A DNA stretch of 64,000 nt, taken from Stomoxys calcitrans (lineage: Eukaryota; Arthropoda; Insecta; Diptera; Muscidae). The stretch is from NCBI RefSeq assembly GCF_963082655.1, contig NC_081553.1:66279559-66343558 (forward strand), written 5' to 3'. Position 1 is the stretch's first letter. Each line of letters opens with the position of its first letter. This document shows, one piece after another, positions 22,901-34,123 of this stretch. The notes beneath the pieces are model-generated. The model made no database searches. It was not told the DNA's origin and saw only the letters and a program-made list of their open reading frames with translations. A program made the position numbers and the translations under genes.

Positions 22901-23985
22901 TTTAAATGGCCGCCCCATCCTCCAAAACACCCCTCAAACCGGTCATGTTTGCCGACTATGGAAAAATGGGGCTCAAATGAAAGGTATTTTGGAGTAGACC
23001 ATGAATCTTACCACAATAATAACCCCTAAATAGGCCGTATTTGGTCACCAAGACAATTTGGGTTTTCAAGACAGTGGAGCTCGCTATTTATAGTTTTTAG
23101 GGCCCATACCCCAAACCGGACATATTTGCTGGCTTTTGCAATAAGGGTTTAAATGAATGGTTTTTGAGATAAGAAAACGAATTTGATATCCAATGGCAAT
23201 ATGGGGCTCAGATAAATTACATACATATATATGAGAATAGAGCACTTTGCTGATATATTTTCAGATTTTCAGGGCATAGTGTTTGGGGGATCACCCCACT
23301 CCCCAAAACACCCCTAAATCGGGCATATTTACAGGCCATGTTAATGTGGGGCTTAAATTAAAGGTTTTGGGGGGCAGAACAAGAATTGATACGCACTTTC
23401 GGTACCAATTTTCTGGGGGTCTACCCCTTTCGTAAAATACCTCACAAACAGCAATTTTTTACTGAGCATCGCAATATGGGGCTCAAATTAGGGTTTTTAG
23501 GAGTTGAATACCATGTATTTAGGGCATCACCCCTTTCCCAAAACACCCCCCAAAGGATACAAATTTTTCAACCATGCCATTATGTGGATCATTAGAAAAC
23601 GAATTTGTTAACCAACTTTGGGGCCATGTGTTTGGGGGACGCCTCATCCTGTAAACTCCCCCAAAACCAATGGCAATATGGGGTTTAAATAAATGGTATT
23701 TGGGAGAAGAGCACGATGTTTATATTTTTCAGGGCCAAGTGTCTGGGGACCAACTCATCCCCGAGAACACCACTAAATCAGACATAATGAGAATATCGGG
23801 CTGAAAAAAGGTATTTTAAGAATTGAGTACACCTTAAATTCGTAGACCAATAAAGATCATGTGGGATTCAGATTCAGGCACTTTTCATTAAAAGCTTTTT
23901 AATTGTCGAAAATAAATATAGAAAGGAAAATTTTACCCCATATAAAGTCAGAGAAGGCGCAGCGGAGCGGGCCCGGTCTAGCTAG
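22901..23985 (+). mobile_element. composite repeat with Helitron-like CTAG end
   Basis: Units of roughly 110-190 bp sharing phrases such as CCAAAACACCCC, GGCAATATGGGGCTCAAAT and AAAGGTATTTT. The right end reads GAAGGCGCAGCGGAGCGGGC, then CCGGTCTAGCTAG followed by T. A GGGCCC palindrome a few bases before a terminal CTAG and a following T resembles the 3' end of classic Helitrons. No coding capacity. Confidence 0.5.
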
Positions 23986-24450
23986 TGTGAAAATAAAATC
24001 AAGAATTAGCAAATTTTACATATTTTGGGCAAAAATGATAAAACAAGTTGACTCAAATATTTGTCTAATCTGAACGTACCTTTACTTATCTCGAGCTTGA
24101 CTTTTACACTGACATGTCTACTTTTAAGCTGTTTCCTAAACTTTGGCTGTAATCAGATCATTGTTTTCTCCAACTCCAAATATTTTGAATTTTGTTGTTG
24201 GCTTTTGTGCAAAAGCCAATGACTTCACCTAATTCCCTTATTAGCAAGTTACTTGACGCTCAATAGGTTAAACAAATAGGGTTTGGAAATAAAGAGGTTG
24301 TTAATAAAACCACTAAAAACTATCTACCACTGCCTTTCTTTCAATGCCCAAAACTTACGACCCCAGCAAATGGTCAGTTAGTATTCTTTGGATATTCAAA
24401 CAATCGACCTGTGTTAACTGCGCAGTTGTTTAGTGGTGAAAGAAAAATAG
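23986..24450. other. Cys3 upstream flank
   Basis: No repeat or coding feature recognised. No clear TATA box was found within 150 bp of the Cys3 start. Confidence 0.4.
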
Positions 24451-24452
24451 AA

Positions 24453-24983
24453 ATGTTGACGGCATTAGTTCTAAGTTTTGTGATCATTTTACCCAGCACC
24501 TGTTGCGGACAGTATTTGGACAATTGTGGGTTGGTAGGTATGCAATGACTGACACTTTACGTGCTTGCTTCATGGTTGATGGATTCTTTTGTGTGAATGT
24601 GATTCAGAGTGGTTATCGGATGAGTGTTAAAAAAGATTTGACTGGTATGGCTCTTATGGCTGCTGAACATCAACTGCGCACGGTTTTGAGGAAATTGGCT
24701 GAAAGTGATGAAGGGCCAGACTATAGGTGGGAAATTTTTATGAAAAATACATTTTGTTGGTATATTATTTTTTGTTATTTACAGAGTTGGCATCATTTTT
24801 GGTGGCACTGAACAGCTGGTGGCAGGTTCTCTAAAAACTTTAATTGTAACCCTAATGGATCTTAATAACTTGAAACATAACTGTGAGGTGGATCTATGGA
24901 CCCGTCCCTGGCTGACAGATGGCACAGAAGTAACCATACGCTGTGAATGCATGCGGACGTTGTTTAAACATGTCGATTATTGA
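24453..24983 (+). CDS. Cys3: divergent secreted cystatin, 3 exons
   Basis: Three exons are proposed: 24453-24533, 24608-24726 and 24785-24983 (132 residues). The second intron (58 bp, phase 2) is at the family position, after GPDY. The first intron (74 bp, phase 0) is inferred from GTAGGT and a GATTCAG acceptor that restores the frame. A hydrophobic leader (residues 1-17) is followed by a Cys-rich start (CCGQYLDNC). The inhibitory loops are intact: QLVAG at 77-81 and RPW at 107-109. Cys100 and Cys120 match the core pair; Cys122 is extra. The C-terminal tail is longer than in the paralogues. AATAAA lies at 25007-25012. It is about 2.5 kb downstream of Cys2 in the same orientation. The only uncertain part is the first exon junction; a reading without the first intron would lose the signal peptide. 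Confidence 0.82.
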
Positions 24984-25379
24984 AAATCAGTGGGAATGTT
25001 ATTTAGAATAAAAATTATTGAGCTAAAAACTTGAATCGGACACATCCCCTTTGTTCCATAATTGGTTGTCCATGGACATATTTGAATAGAAATTGTGGCT
25101 AGTGAAATTTTTTAATTGTGTTGATGTGTAAAAATTTTAAAAACAAGCTAACTTTGGCTGGGTCCTTGGATTGGAGGATCGCAGATGGATATTTCAAAGT
25201 TGTTTTACAAACAATGGGAAGAGATTAGTATTGGGGTTTTCAATAAGATCGCTACAAAAGTTTTTTTTTAATAAAACAAAAACGTTTTGTGGGTATCAAT
25301 GGAATTCTTTCTGTGAAAGTACGTTCGATGCCATTATGTATGGAACTCGATTTCTTTTGCATGGCCACTAGGGGCACGC

Positions 25380-26370
25380 TTGCAGAAGTCCAGAATGGCA
25401 GCCATATTCAAATATGGTACGATCTGGACGATATCCAGGAAAAAGGTGTAGAGGTCTATCAAAACTCACTGTTTCAAATTCCATCAAAATCGGATGAAAA
25501 ATGCTCTTCTTAGGGGCTCAATACTATACATCGGGAGTTCGGTCTCTGTGGCAGCTATATCCAAATATGGTCTGATGTGGAGGATATTCAACAGAAAGAT
25601 GTAGAACGGTACCAAAACGCACTGTTTCAAATTTCATCCAAATCGGATGAAAAACACGATTTTTATTGGCTCAATACCCTATATCTGGAGATCGGCCTAT
25701 ATGGCAGCTATATCCAAATATGGTCCGATCTGGACGATATCCAACAAAAAGGTGTAAAGGTTTATCAAAACTCACTGTGCCAAGTTTCATCGAAGTTGGA
25801 TGAAAAATGATCCTCTTCTGAGCTCAATACTCTATATCGGAAGATCGGTCTGTATGGCGGCTATTGTATATCCGATTTGGTTCATATTCAACAAATAGGT
25901 GAAGGGGTCCTCCAGAACGCGCTGTTCCAAATTTTATCGAAATCGGATAAAAAAATTTTCTTTTTATAGTCTCAATGCACTATAACGGGTGATCGGTCTA
26001 TATGACAGCTATATCCAAATATGGTCCTATCTAAACCACATTTAACAAGAATGGGTAGGGGTCTACCAGAACTCACTGTGCCAAATTTCATTGAATTCGG
26101 GTAATAAATGGAATAAATATTATGGCCTTAATAATCTATATCGGGAGATCGGAGGTCGATTTATAGGGCAGCTATATCCAAATATACTCCGATCTGGACC
26201 ACACTTCACCGAAATGGGTAGGGGTATACCAAAACTCACAGTGCCAAATTTCATAGAAATAGGATGACAAATTACCAATTTATTGTCTCTAGACTTTAAG
26301 TCTGGAGATTGGTCTATATAGCGGCTATATATAACTAAATTCCGATTTTATGAGATCAGAATCATCCACA
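25380..26370 (-). repeat. Helentron-like subrepeat array, no ends
   Basis: Six or seven units of about 140 bp (GCAGCTATATCCAAATATGG ... ACTCACTGTGCCAAATTTCAT). Termini and hairpin are missing; the preceding 25013-25379 is unassigned. Confidence 0.6.
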
Positions 26371-26387
26371 CTTTTCGTAATATTTTT

Positions 26388-26510
26388 TTATACCCAAGAT
26401 ATCTGCAAAACTATTAATACCCATCTTTTGGGTATAAATGGGTAAATACCCGGGTATTTACCCAATTAACCGGGTAAATACCTTTTGGGTATTTACCCAT
26501 AGCCCTGCTC
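26388..26510. repeat. palindromic MITE-like remnant (GGGTAAATACCC)
   Basis: Repeated GGGTAAATACCC / GGGTATTTACCC inverted motifs around a central ACCCGGGT, ending ATAGCCCTGC. The complement (GCAGGGCTAT) resembles a hAT-type terminus; the other end is not intact. Confidence 0.45.
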
Positions 26511-26584
26511 AAGTAATGACAAGGGTTAAGAGGAAATCCTTCCTGCTGACTTTAGAGAGAATCAGTAAACAAATGAGTACTTCA

Positions 26585-27010
26585 TTGCAATATTAGTCCA
26601 AATCGGACTAGCTATATGGGAGCTATATCCCAATCTGAACGGATTTTTTAAAATTTCAATAAGCTTCGTCTCTAAGCCAAAACACGTGCCTGTATCAAAT
26701 TTTAAGATGATCGGACGAAAATTGCGACCTGTGCTTTGTACACAAATTAACAAGGGCAGACGGACAGACATACAGACAGACAGACGGACAGACATACAGA
26801 CAGACAGACAGACGGACAGACAGACGGACAGACAGACAGACGGACAGACAGACGGACAGACAGACGGACAGACAGACGGACAGACAGACGGACAGACAGA
26901 CGGACAGACAGACGGACAGACAGACGGACAGACAGACGGACAGACAGACGGACAGACAGACGGACAGACAGACGGACAGACAAACGTATGGACAGACGGA
27001 CAGACAGATC
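26585..27010 (-). mobile_element. Helentron-like fragment with expanded GACA tract
   Basis: One diverged subrepeat (26590-26735) followed by the microsatellite region normally about 20 bp long in this family, here grown to about 250 bp. Confidence 0.55.
26755..27008 (+). repeat. 12 bp minisatellite (CAGACAGACGGA)n
   Basis: About 20 units, more regular in the middle (26810-26975) than at the ends, where CATACAGA variants occur. The open frames across it are products of the repeat. Confidence 0.95.
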
Positions 27011-27157
27011 AAATCAATCAAAAATTCCCGAAATACCCCATTCTGGCAAAGATGATTGCAAAGTCGGCGTTTTTTAGTAAATGTGCTGTGGAGGCTACAA
27101 ATATTGTTAAGTGCAAACAAATTTTTGCATGGGTTTTGGAGACACATGAAGTAAGAA

Positions 27158-27870
27158 AAGTGAAAGCATGCTAAGTTCGGCCGGGCCAAATCTTATATGC
27201 CCTCCACCATGGATCGCATTCTTTGGCCGATATTTCTACATAGACAAACAAAGGATAAGAATTGCTACGCTATTCAGGGCCATACTTGGCTCAGTTGTTG
27301 ATGGTCAAGCAAAAACACTTCATGAAAAATTTCAGCCAAATCGGATAATAATTGCGGCCTCTATCGACTCAAGAATTTAAGATTCGATACCGGTTTATAT
27401 GGGAGCTATATCTGGTTTGAACCGATTTGAACTATTCTTCGCACTGTTGTTGATTATCAAACCAAAACACATGATGCAAAATTGTGCGCCCTCTATCGGC
27501 TCGAGAAGTCAAGATCCGAAATTGGTTTATATAGGAGCTATATCAGGTTATGAACTAATTTGCGCCATACTTGACACAGTTGTTGATGGTCAAACCAAAA
27601 CACATCATGCAAAATTACAGCCAACTGGGATAATAATTGCGCCCTCTATCGGCTCAAGAAGTCAAGATCCGAAATCGGTGCCATACAGTTGTTGATGGTC
27701 AAACCAAAACACTTCATACAAAATTTTAGCCAAATCGGATAAAAATTGGGCCCTCTAGAGGCTCATGAAATCAAGATCCGAAATTGGTTTCCGAAATCGG
27801 GAGCTATATCAGGTTATTAACAGATTTAACCATACTTGACGCAGTTCTTAAACGTTAGAGCAAAACACCG
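27158..27870 (-). mobile_element. Helentron-like element, far end lost
   Basis: TTCGGCCGGGCCAAA hairpin (one arm mutated, 27176-27190), GCCCTCCACCATGG, then four subrepeats with TTGTTGATGGTCAA(A/G)C, fading near 27870. A further 220 bp to 28090 is unassigned. Confidence 0.62.
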
Positions 27871-28098
27871 ATTGGCTAAGCGTACCTCAAGCGGACTTTT
27901 CTGTAGAGCACTATCCAGCAAAAAAATTTTGGAAATCTTACCACAAACGAAGATTTGTAATCCACAACAAGCTTTGACCAAGAGTCTTGAAATTTTTACA
28001 CGATCTCGCTAACACCTCAGTTCTAACCATTCCAAATTTCAAAGACATATCTCTACCCGTTCTCACATGCCACTATGCGCCGTTTGGACTTAGCAATA

Positions 28099-28245
28099 AG
28101 AAGTAAAAATGTGCCAGGTACGGCCAGGCCGAATCTTGAGAACCCACCAGATATAGACTAATCCGCAGCCCAAACACCTTATTTAGAAGCTATAGCAGAG
28201 GCACGGACGGAACTCCCTCTCCCCTATGGTGGAGGGCATAAAAAG
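28099..28245 (-). mobile_element. miniature Helentron-like element, internal deletion
   Basis: Only 147 bp: worn hairpin (TACGGCCAGGCCGAA) at one end and CCCTATGGTGGAGGGCATAAAAA at the other, with almost all subrepeats missing. Confidence 0.5.
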
Positions 28246-28249
28246 TAGG

Positions 28250-28345
28250 CTACTTATTATTGAGCCAAAAAATCAATCGGAAAGCACTCATAGATATGCC
28301 CGAAAACTTTCCTCAGTTCCTTAATGGAATGTTGTTGGGGAAAAA
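28250..28345 (+). repeat. tRNA-derived SINE tail fragment
   Basis: TTATTATTGAGCC..., GCACTCATAGATATG and CAGTTCCTTAATGGAATGTT match the 3' half of the SINE at 61178-61700 and 44783-44985. Confidence 0.55.
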
Positions 28346-28354
28346 ATTTTTACA

Positions 28355-28495
28355 AAATCTCAGCCAAATCGGACAAAAACTGTGGCTTGTAAGGACTCAA
28401 GAAGTCAAATCGGGAAATCGGTTTATATGGTAGATATATTAGGTTATAGATCGATTTGGGTCGTACTTGGCACAGTTGTTGGAAGTCAAAAATAG
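28355..28495 (-). repeat. Helentron-like subrepeat fragment
   Basis: A single unit (ATCTCAGCCAAATCGGAC ... TTGGCACAGTTGTTGG). The following 28496-28900 is unassigned flank of the small peptide gene. Confidence 0.55.
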
Positions 28496-28902
28496 GGGAA
28501 AAAATTTTTCCATATAGTGATGGGTATAGAAATTAGGCCCGGATTTTCTCCCCCCCACAAATATCATTTCTACGCCCATGGGTAATAGCAAATTGTTCGA
28601 ATTCAGCCTTTCTAACATTGCAGTCTAACGTAAATTCTCTTCCGGTCATTAGCGTAAAACCATTGAATCAATGGTGATAACGTGTTTCTAAAAATTCACA
28701 CAATTCATATTCCGTTTGTATAAATTTAAAAATTTCCAAACAATGGATTAAAACACACAAAAATCTATTGTAATTAGATTTTTTCAGTTACGCGAAAAAT
28801 TTTTAACGCTTTTTACATTTAGTACTTATACTCCGTCGCAGTTAACATTTTGCAGCGTAAATAAAAAGCGGAAAAAATAATTCAATAAAATTTTTCTTAA
28901 AA

Positions 28903-29188
28903 ATGTTTACAAAAGTGATATTTTCTTGTGCACTGGTGACAATCGTTTGGAGTTTCTTGTCAATAGCAAGAATTGTAAGCGAGAATGTAAAATGTAATGC
29001 CAAGCGCCATGTCTTAATGAGTTTTGATTTTCATTTTTTTAGAGTGCTTTGTGTATTTATTCGGAACGCACGACATGTTTAACTGATGTGAGTAATTATT
29101 TTATTGATAATTTTAAATGCAAACAATTGCCGTATCGATGTCTAGTATAACAAAATATTTACTATAGAGTGAAGAAAACAAATTATAA
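28903..29188 (+). CDS. possible small secreted peptide gene, 3 exons
   Basis: I do not recognise this gene. ATG at 28903 opens a 24-codon exon (28903-28974) that reads as a signal peptide (MFTKVIFSCALVTIVWSF...). It is followed by GTAAGC, and after a pyrimidine-rich acceptor comes a 45 bp exon (29043-29087) coding SALCIYSERTTCLTD, then GTGAGT. A third short exon from 29168 (after ACTATAG) reads SEENKL and stops at 29186-29188. AATAAA follows at 29293. The product would be 45 residues with two cysteines in the mature part. Both introns are phase 0, unlike the cystatins. The consistent splice sites and leader support a real or recently broken gene; a longer gene cut off by the repeats starting near 29430 is the main alternative. 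Confidence 0.38.
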
Positions 29189-29429
29189 TACAAATATTGC
29201 TGGGTGAACAAAAAATAGTCCCATTCGTCGGAAAAGTACCTTTCGTGGGAGAGAAAATTTAAAATAAGGGTAGTGTAATAGCTGGAATAGTTAATAAAAA
29301 TGTTTGTGTTATCATTGATTCCCTAACATTCATACAGAAACCAGTAAAGAGGCATTAACTTCATCATCATATCTTAGTTCATTATCGTATTTCAAAAAAA
29401 TCCGATGGAAATGTAAAATTCTTTAAACC

Positions 29430-29703
29430 GTTGTAGTTATATCAAAATTCATCAAAGTCGGGTAATAAATAAGCCATTTATGGGTGAAAGACTGTAAGTC
29501 GGGAGATCTAATACAACTCAACGCACTAAATTTCAGCAAAATCGGGTAAAAAATACGTAATTTATGGGCGAAAGACCTTCAATTGGGAGACAGAAATATA
29601 CAACTACATATATATAAATACGGTCCGATCTGCACCATACTACGCATGGACGAAGAAGAGACTAATACAGCTCACTATGCCAATACAGCTATATGGAATA
29701 TAT
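29430..29703 (-). repeat. Helentron-like subrepeat fragments
   Basis: Two and a half units with AAATCGGGTAAAAAAT and TATAAATACGGTCCG, directly adjoining the next element. Confidence 0.5.
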
Positions 29704-30680
29704 ATCATAAAAAGGCATTTAGTTCGGCCGGACCGAACTTTGGATACCCACCACCTCGGCAATATATGTAAACCAACTTTCGTCAGATTCCGGTGAAAAA
29801 TGCATACCTAATGCCCCATGACAGCTACATCAAAATATATATGTTCCGATTTGGACCAAATACTAATAAGTACAAGTCATTGTTCTAGTGTGTATAACAA
29901 AATACTGGTCTTTGCAGTAGCTATATCTAAAAATAAACCGATCTGAACCATATACGACGCAAATGTCGAAAAGCCTAACATGAGTCACTTTGTCAAATTT
30001 CAGTGAAATCGGATGCTAAATGCGCCTTTTATGGGACCAAAACCTTAAACCGAGAGATTGGTCTTTATGGCAGCTATATTGAAATCTGAACCGATCTGTA
30101 CCATATTGCAGAAGTATGTGGAGGGGCTTAACTTAACTCACTGTCCCAAATTTCGGCGACATCGGACAATAAATGCGAATTTTATGGGCCGAAAACCTTA
30201 AATCGTCAGATCGGTCTATATGGCAGCTATATCCAAATCTGAACCGATCTGGGCAAACTGAAGAAGGATGTCGAAGGGCCTACACAACTCATTGTCCCAA
30301 AATTTCAGCAAAATCGGATAATTAGTGTGGATTTTATGGGCCTAAGGCCCTAAATCGGCGGATCGGTCTATATGACAGCTTTATCCCAATCTGAACCGAC
30401 ACTGTCCCAAATTTCAGCAAAATCGGATAATAAATGTGGCTTTTATGAGCCTAAGACCTTAAATCGGCAGATCGGTCTATATGACAGCTATATCCAAATC
30501 TGGACCGGTCATGGCCAAATTGTAGAAAAATGTCGAAGGGCCTAACACATCTCACTGCCCCAAATTTCAGAAAAATCGGATAATTAGTGTGGCTTTTATG
30601 GGCCTAAGACCCTAAATATCCAAGTCTGAACCGATCTTGGCCAAACTGACGAAGGATGACGGAGGGCCTAACACAATTTC
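29704..30680 (-). mobile_element. Helentron-like element, AAGGCATTTAGTTCGGCC subfamily
   Basis: Hairpin GTTCGGCCGGACCGAAC (29721-29737), CCCACCACCTCGGC, then seven subrepeats of the same subfamily as 15790-16758. The far end is replaced by minisatellite array 1. Confidence 0.62.
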
Positions 30681-30689
30681 ATTGAAAGT

Positions 30690-33150
30690 TTGTTTGTTAA
30701 GGAAAATTTTATAGATATTTGGCCATTTGGGGAAATTTCATTGAAAATTGGTCTTTGGGAAATATTTATTGAATTTTTGTCTTTACTGAAAATTTCATTA
30801 AAATTTTGTATTTGGGAAAAATTTTATTGAAATTTAGATTTTAGGAAAAATTTCATTGAAATTTTCTCTTTAGAGAAAATTTTAGCAAAATTTTGTCTTA
30901 AGGGAAAATTTTATTTAAATTTTCTGTTTAGGGAAAATTTCACTTAAATTTTGTATTTAGGGAAATTTCATTGAAATTTTGTATTTAGGGAAAATTTTAT
31001 TAAAATTTTGTATTTAAGGAAAATGTCACTGAAATTTTGTCTTTAGAGAAAATTTCATTGAAATTTTGTCTTTAGAGAAAATTTTATTGATATTTTGTCT
31101 TTAGAGAAAATTTCATTGAAATTTTGTCTTTAGAGAAAATTTCATTGAAATTTTGTCTTTAGAGAAAATTTCATTAAAATTTTGTCTTTAGAGAAAATGT
31201 CATTGAAATTTTGTCATTAGAGAAAATGTCATTGAAATTTTGTCATTAGAGAAAATTTCATTAAAATTTTGTCTTTAGAGAAAATTTCATTGAAATTTTG
31301 TCTTTAGAGAAAATTTCATTAAAATTTTGTCTTTAGGGAAAATTTCATCGAAATTTTGTATTTAAGGAACATTTCATTGAAATTTTGTATTTAGGGAAAA
31401 TTTCATTGAAATTTTGTATTTAGGGAAAATTTCATTGAAATTTTGTATTTAGGGAAAATTTCATCGAAATTTTGTGTTTAAGGAAAATTTTATTGAAATT
31501 TTGAATTTAGGTAAAATTTCATTGAAATTTTGTCTTTAGGTAAAATTTCATTGAAATTTTGTCTTTAGGGAAAATTGGAAAGAAATTTTGTCTTTAGGGA
31601 AAATTTCATAAAAATTTTGTCTTTAGGTAAAATTTCATAGAAATTTTGTCTTTAGGTAAAATTTCATTGAAATTTTGTCTTTAGGTAAAATTTCATTGAA
31701 ATTTTGTCTTTAGAGAAAATTTCATTGAAATTTTGTCTTTAGAGAAAATTTCATTGAAATTTTGTCTTTAGAGAAAATTTCATTGAAATTTTGTCTTTAG
31801 AGAAAATTTCATTGAAATTTTGTCTTTAGAGAAAATTTCATTGAAATTTTGTCTTTAGGTAAAATTTCATTGAAATTTTGTATTTAGGGAAAATTTTATT
31901 AAAATTTTGTATATAAGGAAAATGTCACTGAAATTTTGTCTTTAGAGAAAATTTCATTAAAATTTTGTCTTTAGAGAAAATTTCATTAAAATTTTGTCTT
32001 TAGAGAAAATTTCATTGAAATTTTGTCTTTAGACAAAATTTCATTAAAATTTTGTCTTTAGAGAAAATGTCATTGAAATTTTGTCTTTAGAGAAAATTTC
32101 ATTAAAATTTTGTCTTTAGAGAAAATTTCATTGAAATTTTGTCATTAGAGAAAATTTCATTGAAATTTTGTCATTAGAGAAAATTTCATTGAAATTTTGG
32201 CTTTAGGGAAAATTTCATTGAAATTTTGTCTTTAGGTAAAATTTTATTGAAATTTTGTATTTAGGTAAAATTTCAATGAAATTTTGTCTTTAGGGAAAAT
32301 TTCATAAAAACTTTGTCTTTAGGGTAAATTTGATAGAAATTTTGTCTTTAGGGAAAATTTCATTGAAATTTTGTATTTAGGTAAAATTTCATTGAAATTT
32401 TGTCTTTAGGTAAAATTTCATAGAAATTTTGTCTTTAGGGAAAATTTCATTTCCTAAAGAGAAAATTTCATTGAAATTTTGTTTTTAGAGAAAATTTCAT
32501 TGAAATTTTGTCTTTAGAGAAAATTTCATTGAAATTTTGTCTTTAGAGAAAATTTCATTGAAATTTTGTCTTTAGAGAAAATTTCATAGAAATTTTGGCT
32601 TTAGGGAAAATTTCATTGAAATTATGTCTTTAGGTAAAATTTCATTGAAATTTCGTCTTTAGGTAAATTTTCATTGAAATTTTGTCTTTAGGTAAAATTT
32701 CAATGAAATTTTGTTTTTAGGTAAAATTTCATTGAAATTTTGTCTTTAGGTAAAATTTCATCGAAATTTTGTCTTTAGGTAAAATTTCACCGAAATTTTG
32801 TCTTTAGGTAAAATTTCATCGAAATTTTGTCTTTAGGTAAAATTTCATCGAAATTTTGTTTTTAGGAAAAATTTCATTTAAATTTTGTCTTTAGGAAATA
32901 TTTCATTGAAATTTTGTCTTTAGGGAAAATTTCATTGAAATTTTGTATTTAGGGAAAATTTCATTAATCTTAGTTTTGTTTCTAATTGTATTTAGTTTAA
33001 GTTAGGTTGAAAAGAGGATGCAGGTATGAATTCGCCCCATGCTACTATGGACATACACCTAATTTTTCTTTAGGAAAATTTTCATTTAAATTTTGTCTTT
33101 AGGAAATATTTCATTGAAATTTTGTCTTTAGCGAAAATTAATTACAAGTT
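30690..33150 (+). repeat. 29 bp minisatellite, array 1 (centre T)
   Basis: About 80 units of 29 bp containing AAAATTTCATTGAAATTTT (a 19 bp palindrome around T) plus the spacer GTCTTTAGAG or variants (GTATTTAGGG, GTCTTTAGGT). Spacer variants form local runs, showing stepwise tandem growth. Edges are degenerate; a 90 bp foreign piece (about 32968-33065) interrupts it. Confidence 0.95.
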
Positions 33151-33520
33151 TCCCCTTAGAAAGTTTTTTTAAATTTAATTTTTTTCAAATAGTACCTCGA
33201 CATTGGTAGCTTTAAAATTATTTTTTGGGAAAAATTTCTTCGATATAATGTTGAAAGGCGTTTAATATATGCTTATTTCTCGCGGTTTTTTATGCTGTAG
33301 TGTATGCTCTGGAGTATGCTCTAGTTTGTCTTAAATATGCATGTTCGGAATTTTTAAAAATTTTAGGTAAATTTGTATTCAAATTGTACAAACATTTGCA
33401 AAAAAACATTTGTCCCCCAAAAAAATCGAAAAACATCTGGATAAATACAACAAAAATTTTTCTAATATACTTAAGTTCACCATATCATATTCTCAAATTT
33501 TAAAATACTTAATGATATGA
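33150..33520. other. Cys4 upstream flank
   Basis: T-rich sequence between array 1 and the Cys4 TATA box; no coding feature recognised. Confidence 0.4.
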
Positions 33521-33522
33521 AA

Positions 33523-33530
33523 TATAAAAG
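33523..33530 (+). promoter_or_regulatory. TATA box of Cys4
   Basis: TATAAAAG lies 31 bp upstream of a TCATTAG initiator-like site, the standard insect core-promoter spacing. Confidence 0.7.
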
Positions 33531-33596
33531 AATCACAAGTGTTCCTTGTATTCATTAGTTATTCTTGAGCTATAGAAGTGGCATTATCTGGCGAAT

Positions 33597-34009
33597 ATGA
33601 AGTTAGTCATTATATTTATTTTGGCAACCTTGGCTGTAGTCAATGGTTTTATGTGTGCTGGTTGCCCATCCCAAATGGATCCAGAGCAAGCTAAAGAAGT
33701 TCTCAACAATACTTTGAACAAGGTTGCTACCCTGGGTGGACCTAACTATAGGTATTGTTATTGATTTTGAATTATTTTGTTTGGATTCTCCCAATAATTG
33801 AATTACCATATTTTTATAGCGTGGGAAAAATCTACACCGCCAGTTCTCAAATAACTTCTGGAGTCAAGTACCGCATGAATGCTGATTTGCTTAATGATTC
33901 CAACCAATCCGTGGGCTGTGATGTGGTCATTGAAAGAACCGCTGCAACAGGCATCACTAAGGTCACCTTTAACTGTTCGAACAGGGGTGTCTTTAAAATT
34001 TCTTATTGA
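33597..34009 (+). CDS. Cys4: secreted cystatin with altered QxVxG loop
   Basis: Exons 33597-33751 and 33820-34009 (68 bp intron, phase 2) encode 114 residues. The signal peptide is about 1-17; CAGCP is at 20-24, and the helix resembles that of Cys2 (MDPEQAKEVLNNTL). The first binding loop reads QITSG at 62-66, with Thr in place of the conserved Val. The second loop has no PW; it reads ERTAATG around 90-96. Cys85 and Cys104 keep the core disulfide spacing. The fold is thus intact while both protease contacts are weakened, so binding affinity or target has probably changed. TATAAAAG at 33523-33530 and a TCATTAG initiator near 33552 give a compact promoter; AATAAA is at 34036-34041. The gene sits between the two 29 bp minisatellite arrays and a Helentron-like element starts about 80 bp after its polyadenylation signal. 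Confidence 0.92.
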
Positions 34010-34123
34010 GATGGGAGAAGGAGAAACTTTGAAAGAATAAAAAAAATCAAATTTGGCCTTTTGAGAATATTTCGATTAAATTTCAATGAAATGTTGCCTA
34101 CAAAAAACGTTGTTCATACAGGA

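Noticed and set aside
26686..27189. Open frames of repeated TDGQ or SVRL residues
   Set aside because: They arise because the 12 bp tandem repeat has no stops in several frames on both strands.
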